Shown piece after piece: positions 24,890 through 32,796 of a stretch of DNA of 64,000 nucleotides; the stretch's first letter is position 1; each line of letters opens with the position of its first letter. Under the pieces are notes generated by a model. The model was not told the DNA's origin, did not search any database, and saw only the letters and a list, made by a program, of their open reading frames with translations. The stretch is taken from positions 48,438-112,437 of the forward strand of contig JAECQP010000002.1 in assembly GCA_015999745.1 (NCBI GenBank), in the 5' to 3' direction. The position numbers were made by a program, and so were the translations under genes. Origin of the DNA: Sphingobacteriia bacterium (GTDB lineage: Bacteria > Bacteroidota > Bacteroidia > Chitinophagales > Chitinophagaceae).

Positions 24890-25480
24890 TTAGCTTTTCA
24901 GTTCCAGACTTCGCTGTACATATTTCCCCAGCAGGTCAAACTCAATATTGACAACCGTTCCGGGAATCACCTGTTGAATACTGGTGTGTTCAAACGTGTA
25001 GGGGATAATCGCCACTTTAAAGCTGTTGCGGGTAATGCCGAAGCAGGTAAGGCTGGTGCCATTTACGGCAATAGAACCCTTTTCAATGACCAGTGCGGCA
25101 AACTGCTCCGGGAATTCAAAACAAAACTCCCAACTGCCGTTGGCATCGGTTCTTTGGGTACATACCGCCGTACAGTCTACATGTCCCTGCACAATATGCC
25201 CGTCCAGCCGGCCATTCATGATCATGCAACGTTCCAGGTTGATCCTGCTGCCGGTTTTCCAGCCTGCCAGGTTGGTCTTGCGGATGGTTTCTGCAATGGC
25301 GGTAACCCGGTGCGTATTTCCGCTGACCGATTCCACCGTCAGGCAAACGCCTTCGTGGGCAACGCTCTGGTCTGTTTTAAGCGCCTCGCTGATGGGGGAA
25401 CTGATGGTATAGCTGATATTGGTTCCCTGGTGGGTAATGCCCGCTACGAGGCCCATGGTTTCAATGATTCCTGTAAACAT
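24890..25480 (-). CDS. ribE: Riboflavin synthase, alpha subunit
   Basis: Converts two 6,7-dimethyl-8-ribityllumazine molecules into riboflavin. The 196-aa protein shows the two tandem lumazine-binding barrels: MFTGIIETMG opening barrel 1 with HEGVCLTVESV, and GHIVQGHVDCTA opening barrel 2 with IAVNGTSLTCFG. Length and start MFTGIIE are standard. It converges on hscA with only a 2-base gap. A perfect -7 box (TATTTTTG on the minus strand, 25485-25492) lies 4 bases before the ATG, so the mRNA may be leaderless. Confidence 0.95.
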   Translation of the reverse strand: MFTGIIETMGLVAGITHQGTNISYTISSPISEALKTDQSVAHEGVCLTVESVSGNTHRVTAIAETIRKTNLAGWKTGSRINLERCMIMNGRLDGHIVQGHVDCTAVCTQRTDANGSWEFCFEFPEQFAALVIEKGSIAVNGTSLTCFGITRNSFKVAIIPYTFEHTSIQQVIPGTVVNIEFDLLGKYVQRSLELKS

Positions 25481-25538
25481 GCGGCAAAAATAAGCGGAAT
25501 AGGCCGGTTTGCTGCCCGGGGGACTTTTCTTAAATAAT

Positions 25539-25569
25539 TTTGTTAATTAATGGGGGCTTCTTATCTTCG
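25539..25569 (+). promoter_or_regulatory. Promoter of rpsU
   Basis: TTTG (25539-25542), a 19-base spacer and TATCTTCG (25562-25569; one mismatch to TAnnTTTG), followed by a GC-rich start region CGGTCC. Confidence 0.65.
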
Positions 25570-25586
25570 CGGTCCTAAAAAACGCC

Positions 25587-25595
25587 TGAGGAGGT
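25587..25595 (+). promoter_or_regulatory. Strong Shine-Dalgarno site of rpsU
   Basis: TGAGGAGGT ends 8 bases before the rpsU ATG and contains the 7-base anti-SD complement AGGAGGT. Other genes in the window lack such a site, as is normal for Bacteroidota, whose anti-SD tail is covered by bS21, bS18 and bS6. A strong site on the bS21 gene itself fits autoregulation. Confidence 0.85.
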
Positions 25596-25603
25596 ATATA
25601 ATT

Positions 25604-25801
25604 ATGTTAGTTATCGATTCAAAAGACTGCGAAAACATCGACAAAGCGCTGAAAAAGTACAAGAAGAAATTCGAGAAAAGTAAGACTTTGTTGCAACTGA
25701 GATCACGCCAAGCATTTACCAAACCGTCTGTAGAACGTCGTGAGGTAGTGTTGAAAGCAATCTACAAGCAGCAGATCGCCAGCGGAAAAATAGAGGGATA
25801 A
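25604..25801 (+). CDS. rpsU: 30S ribosomal protein bS21
   Basis: A 65-aa basic protein (MLVIDSKDCENIDKALKKYK, then LRSRQAFTKPSVERRE) of the Bacteroidota bS21 type. The start at 25604 is fixed by the Shine-Dalgarno site 8 bases upstream; a frame from 25550 would run through promoter and SD. bS21 sits near the 3' end of 16S rRNA and, in Bacteroidia, helps hide the anti-SD tail. A strong terminator follows 26 bases after the stop codon. Confidence 0.95.
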   Translation: MLVIDSKDCENIDKALKKYKKKFEKSKTLLQLRSRQAFTKPSVERREVVLKAIYKQQIASGKIEG

Positions 25802-25826
25802 TTAAATTCCCCTTTTCATACGATTG

Positions 25827-25864
25827 AGTAGTCTTGGTTCGTTTAACCATAGACTACTTTTTTT
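25827..25864 (+). terminator. Terminator of rpsU, touching the next start codon
   Basis: Stem AGTAGTCT (25827-25834) with AGACTACT (25851-25858), extended by GGTT/AACC in the loop side, followed by seven T that end at 25864. The ATG of the recombinase gene is the very next base. Confidence 0.8.
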
Positions 25865-26761
25865 ATGCCCATACCGCAATATCCACAGATTGATCCTTTC
25901 CTCAACTACCTGAAGTTTGAGAAGCGGTTTTCGCAGCACACCCTTGTTTCGTACCAAAACGACCTGGAGCAGTTCTTCCGGTTCATGGTAAGCCAATTCG
26001 ACGCCATCCCCCTGGAGGTCATTACCGCATCCATGGTCAGGTCCTGGCTGGCAGAAATGAAGGAAAAAGGCATCAGCTCCAAAACCATCAACCGGAAAAT
26101 CTCCTCCCTCCGGTCTTTTTTCAAATACCAGCTCAAAACAGGCGTGTTATCCAAAACACCCATGACAACCATTATTGCGCCCAAAGTGAGTAAGCGTTTG
26201 CCCATGTTTGTGGAACAGGCCGACATGGACCAGCTTTTTCAGTACCTGCCTTTTAGCGACGACTGGCGGGGGAGAACGGAACGCCTGGTGATCCTGTTGT
26301 TTTACAGCACCGGGATGCGTTTGAGTGAACTGATACAACTGAAAGAATCGCAGGTGGATATCTCCGCCAGCCAGGTTAAAGTGGTTGGTAAAGGAAATAA
26401 GGAAAGGATCATTCCGGTGAGCCGCGAACTGGTGGAACAACTACAAGCTTATATACAGGATAAACCTGAACGCAAGGAAGGAGTGAACCATCTTTTCATT
26501 ACAGAAAAAGGAAAGCCCCTGCAACCAAGAACCGTGTATGGATTTGTGAAAGAAAAATTATCGCAGGTGACTACCATACAGAAAAAAAGTCCGCATATTC
26601 TTCGTCATAGTTTTGCAACACATTTGATGAACAACGGCGCAGACCTGAATGCAGTGAAAGAACTGCTCGGACACAGCAGTCTTGCTGCAACGCAGATCTA
26701 TACACACAATACCATTGAGAAGCTTAAGGAAGTGTTTAAGAAGGCCCATCCAAAGGCTTAA
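25865..26761 (+). CDS. xerC: Site-specific tyrosine recombinase, XerC/XerD family
   Basis: A 298-aa recombinase. The N-terminal SAM-like core-binding domain (FLNYLKFEKRFSQHTLVSYQNDL) is followed by the catalytic domain with Arg152 (TGMRLSEL), Lys176 (GKGNKER), His244 and Arg247 (SPHILRH), His270 (LLGHSS) and the nucleophile Tyr279 (IYTH). All catalytic residues are present. Length and neighbours (rpsU before, hpf after) are those of the housekeeping Xer gene that resolves chromosome dimers in Bacteroidota, rather than a mobile integrase. Its ATG abuts the rpsU terminator, so expression needs readthrough or a promoter inside rpsU. Confidence 0.9.
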   Translation: MPIPQYPQIDPFLNYLKFEKRFSQHTLVSYQNDLEQFFRFMVSQFDAIPLEVITASMVRSWLAEMKEKGISSKTINRKISSLRSFFKYQLKTGVLSKTPMTTIIAPKVSKRLPMFVEQADMDQLFQYLPFSDDWRGRTERLVILLFYSTGMRLSELIQLKESQVDISASQVKVVGKGNKERIIPVSRELVEQLQAYIQDKPERKEGVNHLFITEKGKPLQPRTVYGFVKEKLSQVTTIQKKSPHILRHSFATHLMNNGADLNAVKELLGHSSLAATQIYTHNTIEKLKEVFKKAHPKA

Positions 26762-26911
26762 ACAGCCGCTTTTTTATATGGCAATTATTTTTATCTTAAC
26801 AAATAAAGATGTACCTTAACAGTACAAAATCGGAACAGCATTCAGCAGTTGTTTCTGATACCCTCTAGTTCTTTTAAAAAATCTATTTTTCACAGATTAA
26901 AGCTATCTATC

Positions 26912-27211
26912 ATGAACGTTAACATTCAAACTGTTCACTTTGATGCGGACGAAAAGTTAGTTGATTATGTAACTAAAAAACTGCAAAAATTACCTACTTT
27001 CCACGACACCATACTTAAAGTAGATGTTTTCCTGAAGCTGGATAATGTAGTTCACAACATCAAAGACAAAGTTGCTGAGATCAAGGTACATGTTCCAAAA
27101 CACGAATTCTTTGTAAAAGCCTCTTCAAAATCATTTGAGGAATCCTTCGACGACGCGCTGGATTCCATTATTAACCAGATTAAGAAGCGAAAAGAGAAAT
27201 TATCAGACTAA
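26912..27211 (+). CDS. hpf: Ribosome hibernation-promoting factor, short HPF/RaiA type
   Basis: A 99-aa protein with the beta-alpha-beta-beta-beta-alpha fold: MNVNIQTVHFDADEKLVDYV, KLPTFHDTILKVDVFLKL, AEIKVHVPKHEFFVKASSKS, then EESFDDALDSIINQIKKRKEK. It binds the ribosome decoding region in stationary phase. Start at 26912 is the standard N-terminus; upstream codons from 26849 give a hydrophobic stretch foreign to the family. A perfect terminator follows at once. Confidence 0.9.
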   Translation: MNVNIQTVHFDADEKLVDYVTKKLQKLPTFHDTILKVDVFLKLDNVVHNIKDKVAEIKVHVPKHEFFVKASSKSFEESFDDALDSIINQIKKRKEKLSD

Positions 27212-27212
27212 T

Positions 27213-27239
27213 AAAAGGCTCCCGAAAGGGAGCCTTTTT
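27213..27239 (+). terminator. Terminator of hpf
   Basis: Eleven-base perfect stem AAAAGGCTCCC (27213-27223) / GGGAGCCTTTT (27228-27238) with a GAAA loop, starting 1 base after the hpf stop codon. Confidence 0.9.
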
Positions 27240-27334
27240 AGTTGTTATACCGGCCAAAACCGCTGTTGGGACTGGTTTTTTATGCATCTTATTGATTTTG
27301 TGGATTATTCATCAGAAAAAAAGCATTTCAAAAT

Positions 27335-27364
27335 TTTGCCAAATAAAGTTTTCCATTACCTTTG
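27335..27364 (+). promoter_or_regulatory. Promoter of the tRNA-tuf cluster
   Basis: TTTG (27335-27338), 18-base spacer, TACCTTTG (27357-27364), then GC-rich CCATCCC. The extended sequence TTACCTTTGCCATCC recurs at rpoB and, nearly, at rplK. Confidence 0.8.
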
Positions 27365-27395
27365 CCATCCCAAAAAAGGAGAAGGTCTTTATTTT

Positions 27396-27468
27396 GCCGA
27401 AGTAGCTCAGTTGGTAGAGCAGCTGATTTGTAATCAGCAGGTCGCGGGTTCGAGTCCCATCTTCGGCT
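27396..27468 (+). tRNA. tRNA-Thr (TGT)
   Basis: 73-nt cloverleaf; acceptor GCCGAAG/CTTCGGC, anticodon arm CTGAT-TTGTAAT-CAG with anticodon TGT, T-loop TTCGAGT. First of four tRNAs in the same order as thrU-tyrU-glyT-thrT upstream of tufB in Escherichia coli. CCA is not encoded. Confidence 0.95.
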
Positions 27469-27548
27469 CAGAAATGAGTGGTTTTTCTTAGCGAAACAGT
27501 ATACTTTTGCTGTCCGTACAGAATAGCCGGGGCTCAAAAAAAGTTAAC

Positions 27549-27631
<83 letters not shown>

Positions 27632-27697
27632 CAGGCAATCGAAGGATTGCAGTTCTTTTAAAACGTATAACCCGCCCGTCGGGTTGTACAAGGTTAA

Positions 27698-27770
27698 GCG
27701 GAAGTAGCTCAATTGGTAGAGCGATAGCCTTCCAAGCTATAGGTCGCGAGTTCGACCCTCGTCTTCCGCT
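27698..27770 (+). tRNA. tRNA-Gly (TCC)
   Basis: 73-nt cloverleaf; acceptor GCGGAAG/CTTCCGC, anticodon arm TAGCC-TTCCAAG-CTA with anticodon TCC, T-loop TTCGACC. Confidence 0.95.
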
Positions 27771-27781
27771 CTTTTGGTTCT

Positions 27782-27853
<72 letters not shown>

Positions 27854-27995
27854 CATTTAGCTGTTAACCTTTGCCAGGCAGGGAAAATGGCGCAGAACTG
27901 AAGCGTGCCTCCGGAGAGGGAGGCAAAAAGTGTAAATTTTAAAACTGGTCTGAAAAGGCCGATAATTTTTTAAACACAACTAAAAAACAATAAAA

Positions 27996-29183
27996 ATGGC
28001 AAAAGAGACCTTTAAGAGGGAAAAACCTCACGTAAACGTAGGTACCATTGGTCACGTTGACCATGGTAAGACTACTTTAACTGCAGCTATCACAATGACC
28101 TTATCTAAAAAAGGTCTGGCTCAGGCTAAGAAATACGATGAGATCGATGGTGCTCCTGAAGAAAAAGAGCGTGGTATCACTATCAACACCGCTCACGTTG
28201 AGTATCAGACTAATAACCGTCACTATGCGCACGTTGACTGCCCTGGTCACGCTGACTATGTGAAGAATATGATTACCGGTGCTGCTCAAATGGACGGTGC
28301 AATTTTAGTTGTGGCTGCTACAGATGGTCCTATGCCTCAAACAAAAGAGCACATCCTGCTGGCTCGTCAGGTAGGTGTACCTCGTATCGTTGTTTTCATG
28401 AACAAAGTTGACCTGGTAGACGATCCTGAGTTGTTAGAATTAGTAGAAATGGAAATTCGTGAGTTGCTGACTTCTTACGGATTCGATGGCGATAATACAC
28501 CAATCATTCAGGGCTCTGCAACAGGCGCTCTGGCTGAAGATCCAAAATGGGTTGCTAAGATCGACGAACTGATGGATGCTGTGGATAGCTATATTCCACT
28601 GCCTCCCCGTCCAATCGATATGCCATTCCTGATGTCTGTAGAGGACGTATTCTCTATCACAGGTCGTGGTACAGTTGCTACCGGTCGTATTGAGCGTGGT
28701 ATCATCAAAGTGGGTGAAGCTGTAGAAATCGTTGGTCTGATGGAATCTCCACTGGCATCTACCGTAACTGGTGTTGAGATGTTCAAGAAATTGCTGGATG
28801 AAGGTCAGGCTGGTGATAACGCAGGTTTACTGCTGCGTGGTATTGAGAAAAAAGATATCCGTCGTGGTATGGTAATCTGTAAGCCAGGTTCTATTACCCC
28901 GCACACAGACTTCAAAGGTGAGGTATACGTACTGAGCAAAGAAGAAGGTGGTCGTCACACTCCATTCTTTAACAAATACCGTCCTCAGTTCTATTTCCGT
29001 ACTACAGACGTAACTGGTGAAGTTACCCTGCCTGAAGGAACAGAAATGGTAATGCCTGGTGATAACATTGGTCTGAATGTTAAGCTGATTCAGCCGATCG
29101 CTATGGAAAAAGGTCTGAAATTCGCTATCCGTGAGGGTGGTAGAACAGTAGGAGCCGGACAGGTTACTGAAATTGTAAAATAA
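27996..29183 (+). CDS. tuf: Elongation factor Tu
   Basis: A 395-aa translational GTPase that delivers aminoacyl-tRNA to the ribosome. G1 GHVDHGKT, switch I region [16 protein letters not shown]3 DCPGH and G4 NKVD are intact; domains 2 and 3 follow ([32 protein letters not shown]). It is the only tuf gene in the window. Codon use is strongly biased (CGT, GGT, GCT), as in other highly expressed genes. Gene order tRNA-Thr-Tyr-Gly-Thr-tuf matches that of tufB in enterobacteria. Confidence 0.98.
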   Translation: MAKETFKREKPHVNVGTIGHVDHGKTTLTAAITMTLSKKGLAQAKKYDEIDGAPEEKERGITINTAHVEYQTNNRHYAHVDCPGHADYVKNMITGAAQMDGAILVVAATDGPMPQTKEHILLARQVGVPRIVVFMNKVDLVDDPELLELVEMEIRELLTSYGFDGDNTPIIQGSATGALAEDPKWVAKIDELMDAVDSYIPLPPRPIDMPFLMSVEDVFSITGRGTVATGRIERGIIKVGEAVEIVGLMESPLASTVTGVEMFKKLLDEGQAGDNAGLLLRGIEKKDIRRGMVICKPGSITPHTDFKGEVYVLSKEEGGRHTPFFNKYRPQFYFRTTDVTGEVTLPEGTEMVMPGDNIGLNVKLIQPIAMEKGLKFAIREGGRTVGAGQVTEIVK

Positions 29184-29225
29184 GCTGTAAGCCGGAGGCT
29201 TTTAGCTTTTAAGCAAATATTTTCC

Positions 29226-29281
29226 TATATTTGCAATACCACTAAAAGCTGTCTTGATTGTATCAGGATAGCTTTTAGTTT
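29226..29281 (+). promoter_or_regulatory. -7 box followed by a long hairpin before tRNA-Trp
   Basis: TATATTTG (29226-29233) is a perfect -7 box. A hairpin of up to 17 pairs follows at 29241-29279: ACTAAAAGCT with AGCTTTTAGT, continued by GTCTTGA/TATCAGGAT pairing. Only TTTCT follows it, so it could be the tuf terminator, an attenuator, or a 5' processing stem for the tRNA. Confidence 0.5.
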
Positions 29282-29284
29282 TCT

Positions 29285-29355
29285 ACGGGCATGGTGCAAT
29301 GGTAGCATACGGGTCTCCAAAACCTTTGATCTGGGTTCGAATCCTAGTGCCCGTG
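29285..29355 (+). tRNA. tRNA-Trp (CCA)
   Basis: 71-nt cloverleaf; acceptor ACGGGCA/TGCCCGT, anticodon loop CTCCAAA with anticodon CCA, T-loop TTCGAAT. The anticodon stem has one mismatch at its base. Located between tuf and secE, a common bacterial arrangement. Confidence 0.92.
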
Positions 29356-29377
29356 CGAACAGACTAATATCAACAAA

Positions 29378-29572
29378 ATGAATAAAATAGCATTGTATTT
29401 TAAAGAAAGCTACAAAGAGCTGTTGGAAAAAGTAACCTGGCCTAGCTGGATGCAATTGCAACAGAGCACTGTTATTGTGCTGATAGCAACTGTTATTATC
29501 ACTGCTATGGTTTGGATAATGGACTTTTCCAGCAACCAATTATTAAAGTTGATTTACTCATTATTCAAGTAA
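29378..29572 (+). CDS. secE: Preprotein translocase subunit SecE
   Basis: A 64-aa single-span membrane protein: amphipathic helix ALYFKESYKELLEKVTWPSW with the conserved KVTWP motif, then the membrane helix TVIVLIATVIITAMVWIMDF. It clamps SecY in the translocon. Located 22 bases after tRNA-Trp and 7 bases before nusG, the near-universal secE-nusG pair. Confidence 0.95.
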   Translation: MNKIALYFKESYKELLEKVTWPSWMQLQQSTVIVLIATVIITAMVWIMDFSSNQLLKLIYSLFK

Positions 29573-29579
29573 GATACTC

Positions 29580-30182
29580 ATGGAAGAAGCAGTTGTAACA
29601 ACAGAAACCCCTTCAGTACCCCAGCCGGATACCAAATGGTATGTGTTAAGGGTAGTGAGTGGTAAGGAGCGCAAGGTGAAAGAGTATCTGGATAAAGATA
29701 TTATCCGTAACGGCTGGCAGGAAATCATCAAACAGATTTTCCTTCCAATGGAAAAAGTATACAAAGTGCAGAACGGTAAAAAAGTGATGCGCGAAAAAAA
29801 CTACTTTCCCGGTTATGTGATGATGGAAGTGCTGGATGGTAAACTGAACGATGACATGGTTCAGCACATCAGCAATATCAGCAACGTGATGCACTTCCTG
29901 ACAGACGGGAAAGGTTCTAAAGGCAATATCATCTGCCTGCGTAAATCTGAAGTGAACAAGATGCTGGGTAAGGTAGATGAAATGAATGATCAGGGCGTTA
30001 CCATGAGCGAGCCGTTCATTGTTGGTGAAACCATCAAGATCATTGAAGGTCCGTTCAACGACTTCAACGGTGTTATTGAAGATGTAAATGATGAGAAGAA
30101 AAAATTAAAAGTAACTGTAAAGATCTTCGGACGTTCCACTCCGGTAGAACTGAACTATATGCAGGTAGAGAAATTATCCTAA
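29580..30182 (+). CDS. nusG: Transcription termination/antitermination factor NusG
   Basis: A 200-aa RNA-polymerase-binding factor. The NGN domain (WYVLRVVSGKERKVKEYL, MEKVYKVQNGKKVMREKNYFPGYVMMEV) is followed by a KOW domain (EPFIVGETIKIIEGPFNDFNGVIEDVNDEKKK, VKIFGRSTPVELNYMQVEKL). It couples transcription to translation or Rho. A strong terminator follows, so rplK is not read from this promoter. Confidence 0.96.
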   Translation: MEEAVVTTETPSVPQPDTKWYVLRVVSGKERKVKEYLDKDIIRNGWQEIIKQIFLPMEKVYKVQNGKKVMREKNYFPGYVMMEVLDGKLNDDMVQHISNISNVMHFLTDGKGSKGNIICLRKSEVNKMLGKVDEMNDQGVTMSEPFIVGETIKIIEGPFNDFNGVIEDVNDEKKKLKVTVKIFGRSTPVELNYMQVEKLS

Positions 30183-30201
30183 ACCTGTTCGGAATTATTA
30201 C

Positions 30202-30232
30202 AAAAGCCGCCCATTCGGGTGGCTTTTTTTTT
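30202..30232 (+). terminator. Terminator of secE-nusG
   Basis: Stem AAAAGCCGCCC (30202-30212) / GGGTGGCTTTT (30217-30227; one G-T pair) with an ATTC loop and a T-run to 30232. Confidence 0.9.
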
Positions 30233-30345
30233 GAGGCAATTCCTGATTTTCCGGTTTTTTTTAATTTTTTTTTAATCGTTGTCACCTGTTTAAAAATTAT
30301 TATATAATTTGGGTGCAAAGTTTAACAAACAGTTCTTTCCTGATT

Positions 30346-31200
30346 ATGCGCATTGCCCACCTGATTATAACCTATACCAATCCACAGCAAACTGAGCGGA
30401 TGATCCGACGTATGCAGGACCCTGAATTCGATTTTTATATTCATGTGGACGCCAAACTTCCCTTCTCCAGCCACGCATACCTCGAAGCAATTCCCAATGT
30501 TTACCTGATCAAAAACAGGATTAAAGTGCAGTGGGCGGCCTACAGCACCATTCAGGCGGAATTCAATTCGATCAAAGAAATACTGGAATCCGGGCGTTCC
30601 TACGAGTTTGTATCACTGATGAGTGGCCAGGACTATCCCATCAAGTCCATACCCGAAATCAAGCAGTTTTATGCGGCCCGCCGGGGAAAGCTCCTGTTGA
30701 AATACCGCAAGTTTGAAGGGGAGTGGGAGGAAGGAATGATCCGGGTATCCCGTTACTTTCTGACCGATTTTAAATTCAAAGGGCAGCATTTTCTGGAAAG
30801 GGTGCTCAATAATTTGTTACCGAATAAACAACTTCCCGGAGGAATGAAGTTTTACGGAAGTTCTATGTTCTGGTCCCTTTCCCCGGATGTGCTGGAGTAT
30901 GTACTGCAACAATTTGCGCAAAACAAAAAACTGGCCTGGTTTTTTAAATTTTGCTGGGCGCCCGATGAGTTTCTGTTTCAAACAATCATTCTGAATTCAC
31001 CCTATGCGGGCAGGGTGATCAATGAGAATGCTTTTTATTACAAACATCTTCCTAATACCCCCAGCCCTAAAGTGCTGGCGCCGGAAGACTGGGAGGATAT
31101 CAAAGCTTCCGACAGGATTCTTGCCCGAAAGTTTGATATGGTAAAATCACCCGAAATATTGGATAGGATTGATGCGCATATTACCGGTAACAACCCATAA
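30346..31200 (+). CDS. Core-2/I-branching (GT14-type) glycosyltransferase
   Basis: A 284-aa cytoplasmic enzyme beginning MRIAHLIITYTNPQQTERMI. DFYIHVDAKLPF and FVSLMSGQDYPIKS are the conserved blocks of bacterial beta-1,6-N-acetylglucosaminyltransferase-like (branching enzyme) proteins, and FYGSSMFWSLSPDVLEYVL and WAPDEFLFQTIILNSPY the C-terminal ones. Start at 30346 is chosen over a GTG at 30313 because the family begins at this point. It sits between nusG and rplK together with fdtA and fdtB-like genes, and probably adds a sugar to a surface glycan. The exact acceptor is unknown. Confidence 0.85.
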   Translation: MRIAHLIITYTNPQQTERMIRRMQDPEFDFYIHVDAKLPFSSHAYLEAIPNVYLIKNRIKVQWAAYSTIQAEFNSIKEILESGRSYEFVSLMSGQDYPIKSIPEIKQFYAARRGKLLLKYRKFEGEWEEGMIRVSRYFLTDFKFKGQHFLERVLNNLLPNKQLPGGMKFYGSSMFWSLSPDVLEYVLQQFAQNKKLAWFFKFCWAPDEFLFQTIILNSPYAGRVINENAFYYKHLPNTPSPKVLAPEDWEDIKASDRILARKFDMVKSPEILDRIDAHITGNNP

Positions 31201-31213
31201 AAAGTGAAGAGGA

Positions 31214-31597
31214 ATGGCATATTTAATTCAATTGGTTAATTTTAAGGATAACAGAGGGGAACTCACCGTACTGGATAATGCAGAACGCTTACTCCCTTTT
31301 AAGATCAGGCGGGTATTTTATATTTACAATGTGGATGCATCGGCTCGTGGCGGACACCGGCACCACGAAACCATCCAGGCTGCTATCTGCATCAAGGGAG
31401 AATGTTCCGTATGGAACGATGATGGTGAAAAGCAGGAAGAGTTCCTGCTCAATGATCCTTCCAAGTGCCTGATACTGGAAGCCAAAGACTGGCATAGAAT
31501 GTACAAGTTCTCCGATGATGCCATCCTGGTTGTATTTGCCTCCACTACGTTTGATTCATCGGATTATATTTATGAACCCTACCCCCCAAGACCATGA
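31214..31597 (+). CDS. fdtA: dTDP-4-oxo-6-deoxy-glucose 3,4-ketoisomerase, FdtA/QdtA type
   Basis: A 127-aa single cupin: VNFKDNRGELTVLDN, PFKIRRVFYIYNVDASARGGHRHHETIQ (the His-rich active-site strand), ICIKGECSVWNDD and a LEAKDWHRMYKFSDDAILVVFAS C-terminal strand. FdtA/QdtA isomerases turn dTDP-4-keto-6-deoxyglucose into the 3-keto isomer used for dTDP-Fuc3NAc or dTDP-Qui3NAc. The stop overlaps the start of the aminotransferase gene by 4 bases, so the two work in sequence. Whether it is the 4-axial (Fuc) or 4-equatorial (Qui) type cannot be judged by eye. Confidence 0.86.
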   Translation: MAYLIQLVNFKDNRGELTVLDNAERLLPFKIRRVFYIYNVDASARGGHRHHETIQAAICIKGECSVWNDDGEKQEEFLLNDPSKCLILEAKDWHRMYKFSDDAILVVFASTTFDSSDYIYEPYPPRP

Positions 31598-32679
31598 TCC
31601 CTTACGACAACCTGGCCAAAGTAAACGAACCCTTTCACCGGGAATTCGAAAACAGGTTCAGCCTGTTTTTACAAAAAGGCTGGTACATACTGGGAGAGGA
31701 ATTGCAACGCTTTGAGCAAGCCTTTGCCGGTTATCATGGAGTAGAACATTGCATCGGCGTGGCCAACGGGTTGGATGCGCTGGTACTGGCACTAACTGCT
31801 TTGAACCTGCCGGAACGTTCCGAAGTAATTGTTCCATCCAATACGTATGTTGCTTCCATCCTGGCCATTCTCCGTACCGGGCATATTCCTGTGCTGGTGG
31901 AACCGGATATCCGCACCTATAATATCAATCCTGCTTTGATCGAAGCCGCCATCACTCCGCAAACCAGCGCCATACTGGTGGTTCACCTGTACGGTAAATG
32001 CTGTGATATGGATCCCATCCTGGCCATTGCGGCAAAAAACGGGCTGGCCATTGTGGAGGATTGCGCCCAGTCGCATGGCGCCCTTTACAAGGGCCGGATG
32101 GCCGGAACCTTCGGCATTTTGAGCGGGTTTAGTTTTTATCCCAGCAAGAACCTGGGCGCCCTCGGAGATGCCGGCGCGGTACTTACACGGGATGATGCGT
32201 TGAAGGAGGAACTGAACATGTTGCGCAACTACGGTTCGCAAAAAAAATACTATAACGAAAGAATCGGTTTCAACAGCCGCCTCGACGAACTACAGGCCGT
32301 TTTCCTGCAGGTGAAGCTGGCCGGCCTGGATCAGATCAACCAACATAAAAGAAAGCTGGCAAAGCTGTACCTCGGTCGGCTGAAGCCCGATTTTATACTT
32401 CCGGCGGAAGACAGTGATTATTCAGACGTATATCATATTTTTAACATTCGTCATCCGGAAAGAGACCGCTTGAGGAGCTACCTGCTGGAAAACGGCATCG
32501 GAACGGAAATTCACTACCCGGTTGCGCCACACCGGCAAAATGCCCTGAAAGACCTGCTGAAAGGGGCTGAATTCCCGGTTTCGGACCAAATTCATGCCAC
32601 CACCCTCAGCTTACCTGTATCCACCTGTCATACGGAACAGGATATTGAGCGGGTGATTGCTGTTTTAAATGCATTTTAG
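31594..32679 (+). CDS. fdtB: dTDP-3-keto-6-deoxyhexose aminotransferase, FdtB/QdtB type
   Basis: A 361-aa PLP enzyme of the DegT/DnrJ/EryC1 family. It begins MIPYDNLAKVNEPFHREFEN and shows VANGLDALVLALTAL, VIVPSNTYVAS, VHLYGKCCDMDPI, VEDCAQSHGALYKG and the PLP-lysine motif FSFYPSKNLGALGDAG. It would transfer an amino group from glutamate to C3 of the sugar made by the preceding isomerase. The 4-base overlap with fdtA and the lack of an acetyltransferase gene are notable: the third enzyme of the pathway must be elsewhere. Confidence 0.88.
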   Translation: MIPYDNLAKVNEPFHREFENRFSLFLQKGWYILGEELQRFEQAFAGYHGVEHCIGVANGLDALVLALTALNLPERSEVIVPSNTYVASILAILRTGHIPVLVEPDIRTYNINPALIEAAITPQTSAILVVHLYGKCCDMDPILAIAAKNGLAIVEDCAQSHGALYKGRMAGTFGILSGFSFYPSKNLGALGDAGAVLTRDDALKEELNMLRNYGSQKKYYNERIGFNSRLDELQAVFLQVKLAGLDQINQHKRKLAKLYLGRLKPDFILPAEDSDYSDVYHIFNIRHPERDRLRSYLLENGIGTEIHYPVAPHRQNALKDLLKGAEFPVSDQIHATTLSLPVSTCHTEQDIERVIAVLNAF

Positions 32680-32710
32680 TTTGGTTGATTCAACCTTTTC
32701 CTTACCTTTG
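32680..32710 (+). promoter_or_regulatory. Promoter of rplK
   Basis: TTTG (32680-32683, next to the fdtB stop codon), 19-base spacer, TACCTTTG (32703-32710), then CCGCCCC. The 80-base leader contains a GTCCC/GGGAC stem (about 32753-32771), a possible target for L1 autoregulation. Confidence 0.8.
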
Positions 32711-32796
32711 CCGCCCCAAAAGTTCTTTTTCGAAAGGGCGATTGAATTTGGGAGTCCCCGTAAAACGGGACGCTATTACCAATTAAATCAAATAAA

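Noticed and set aside
25865..26761. xerC-like gene as an integrase of a mobile element
   Set aside because: All neighbours are housekeeping genes, the length and motifs are those of chromosomal Xer proteins, and no att sites, cargo or tRNA junction lie next to it.
27906..27926. GCCTCC/GGAGGC stem before tuf as a terminator
   Set aside because: It is followed by A residues rather than T on the plus strand, and tuf starts 70 bases later.
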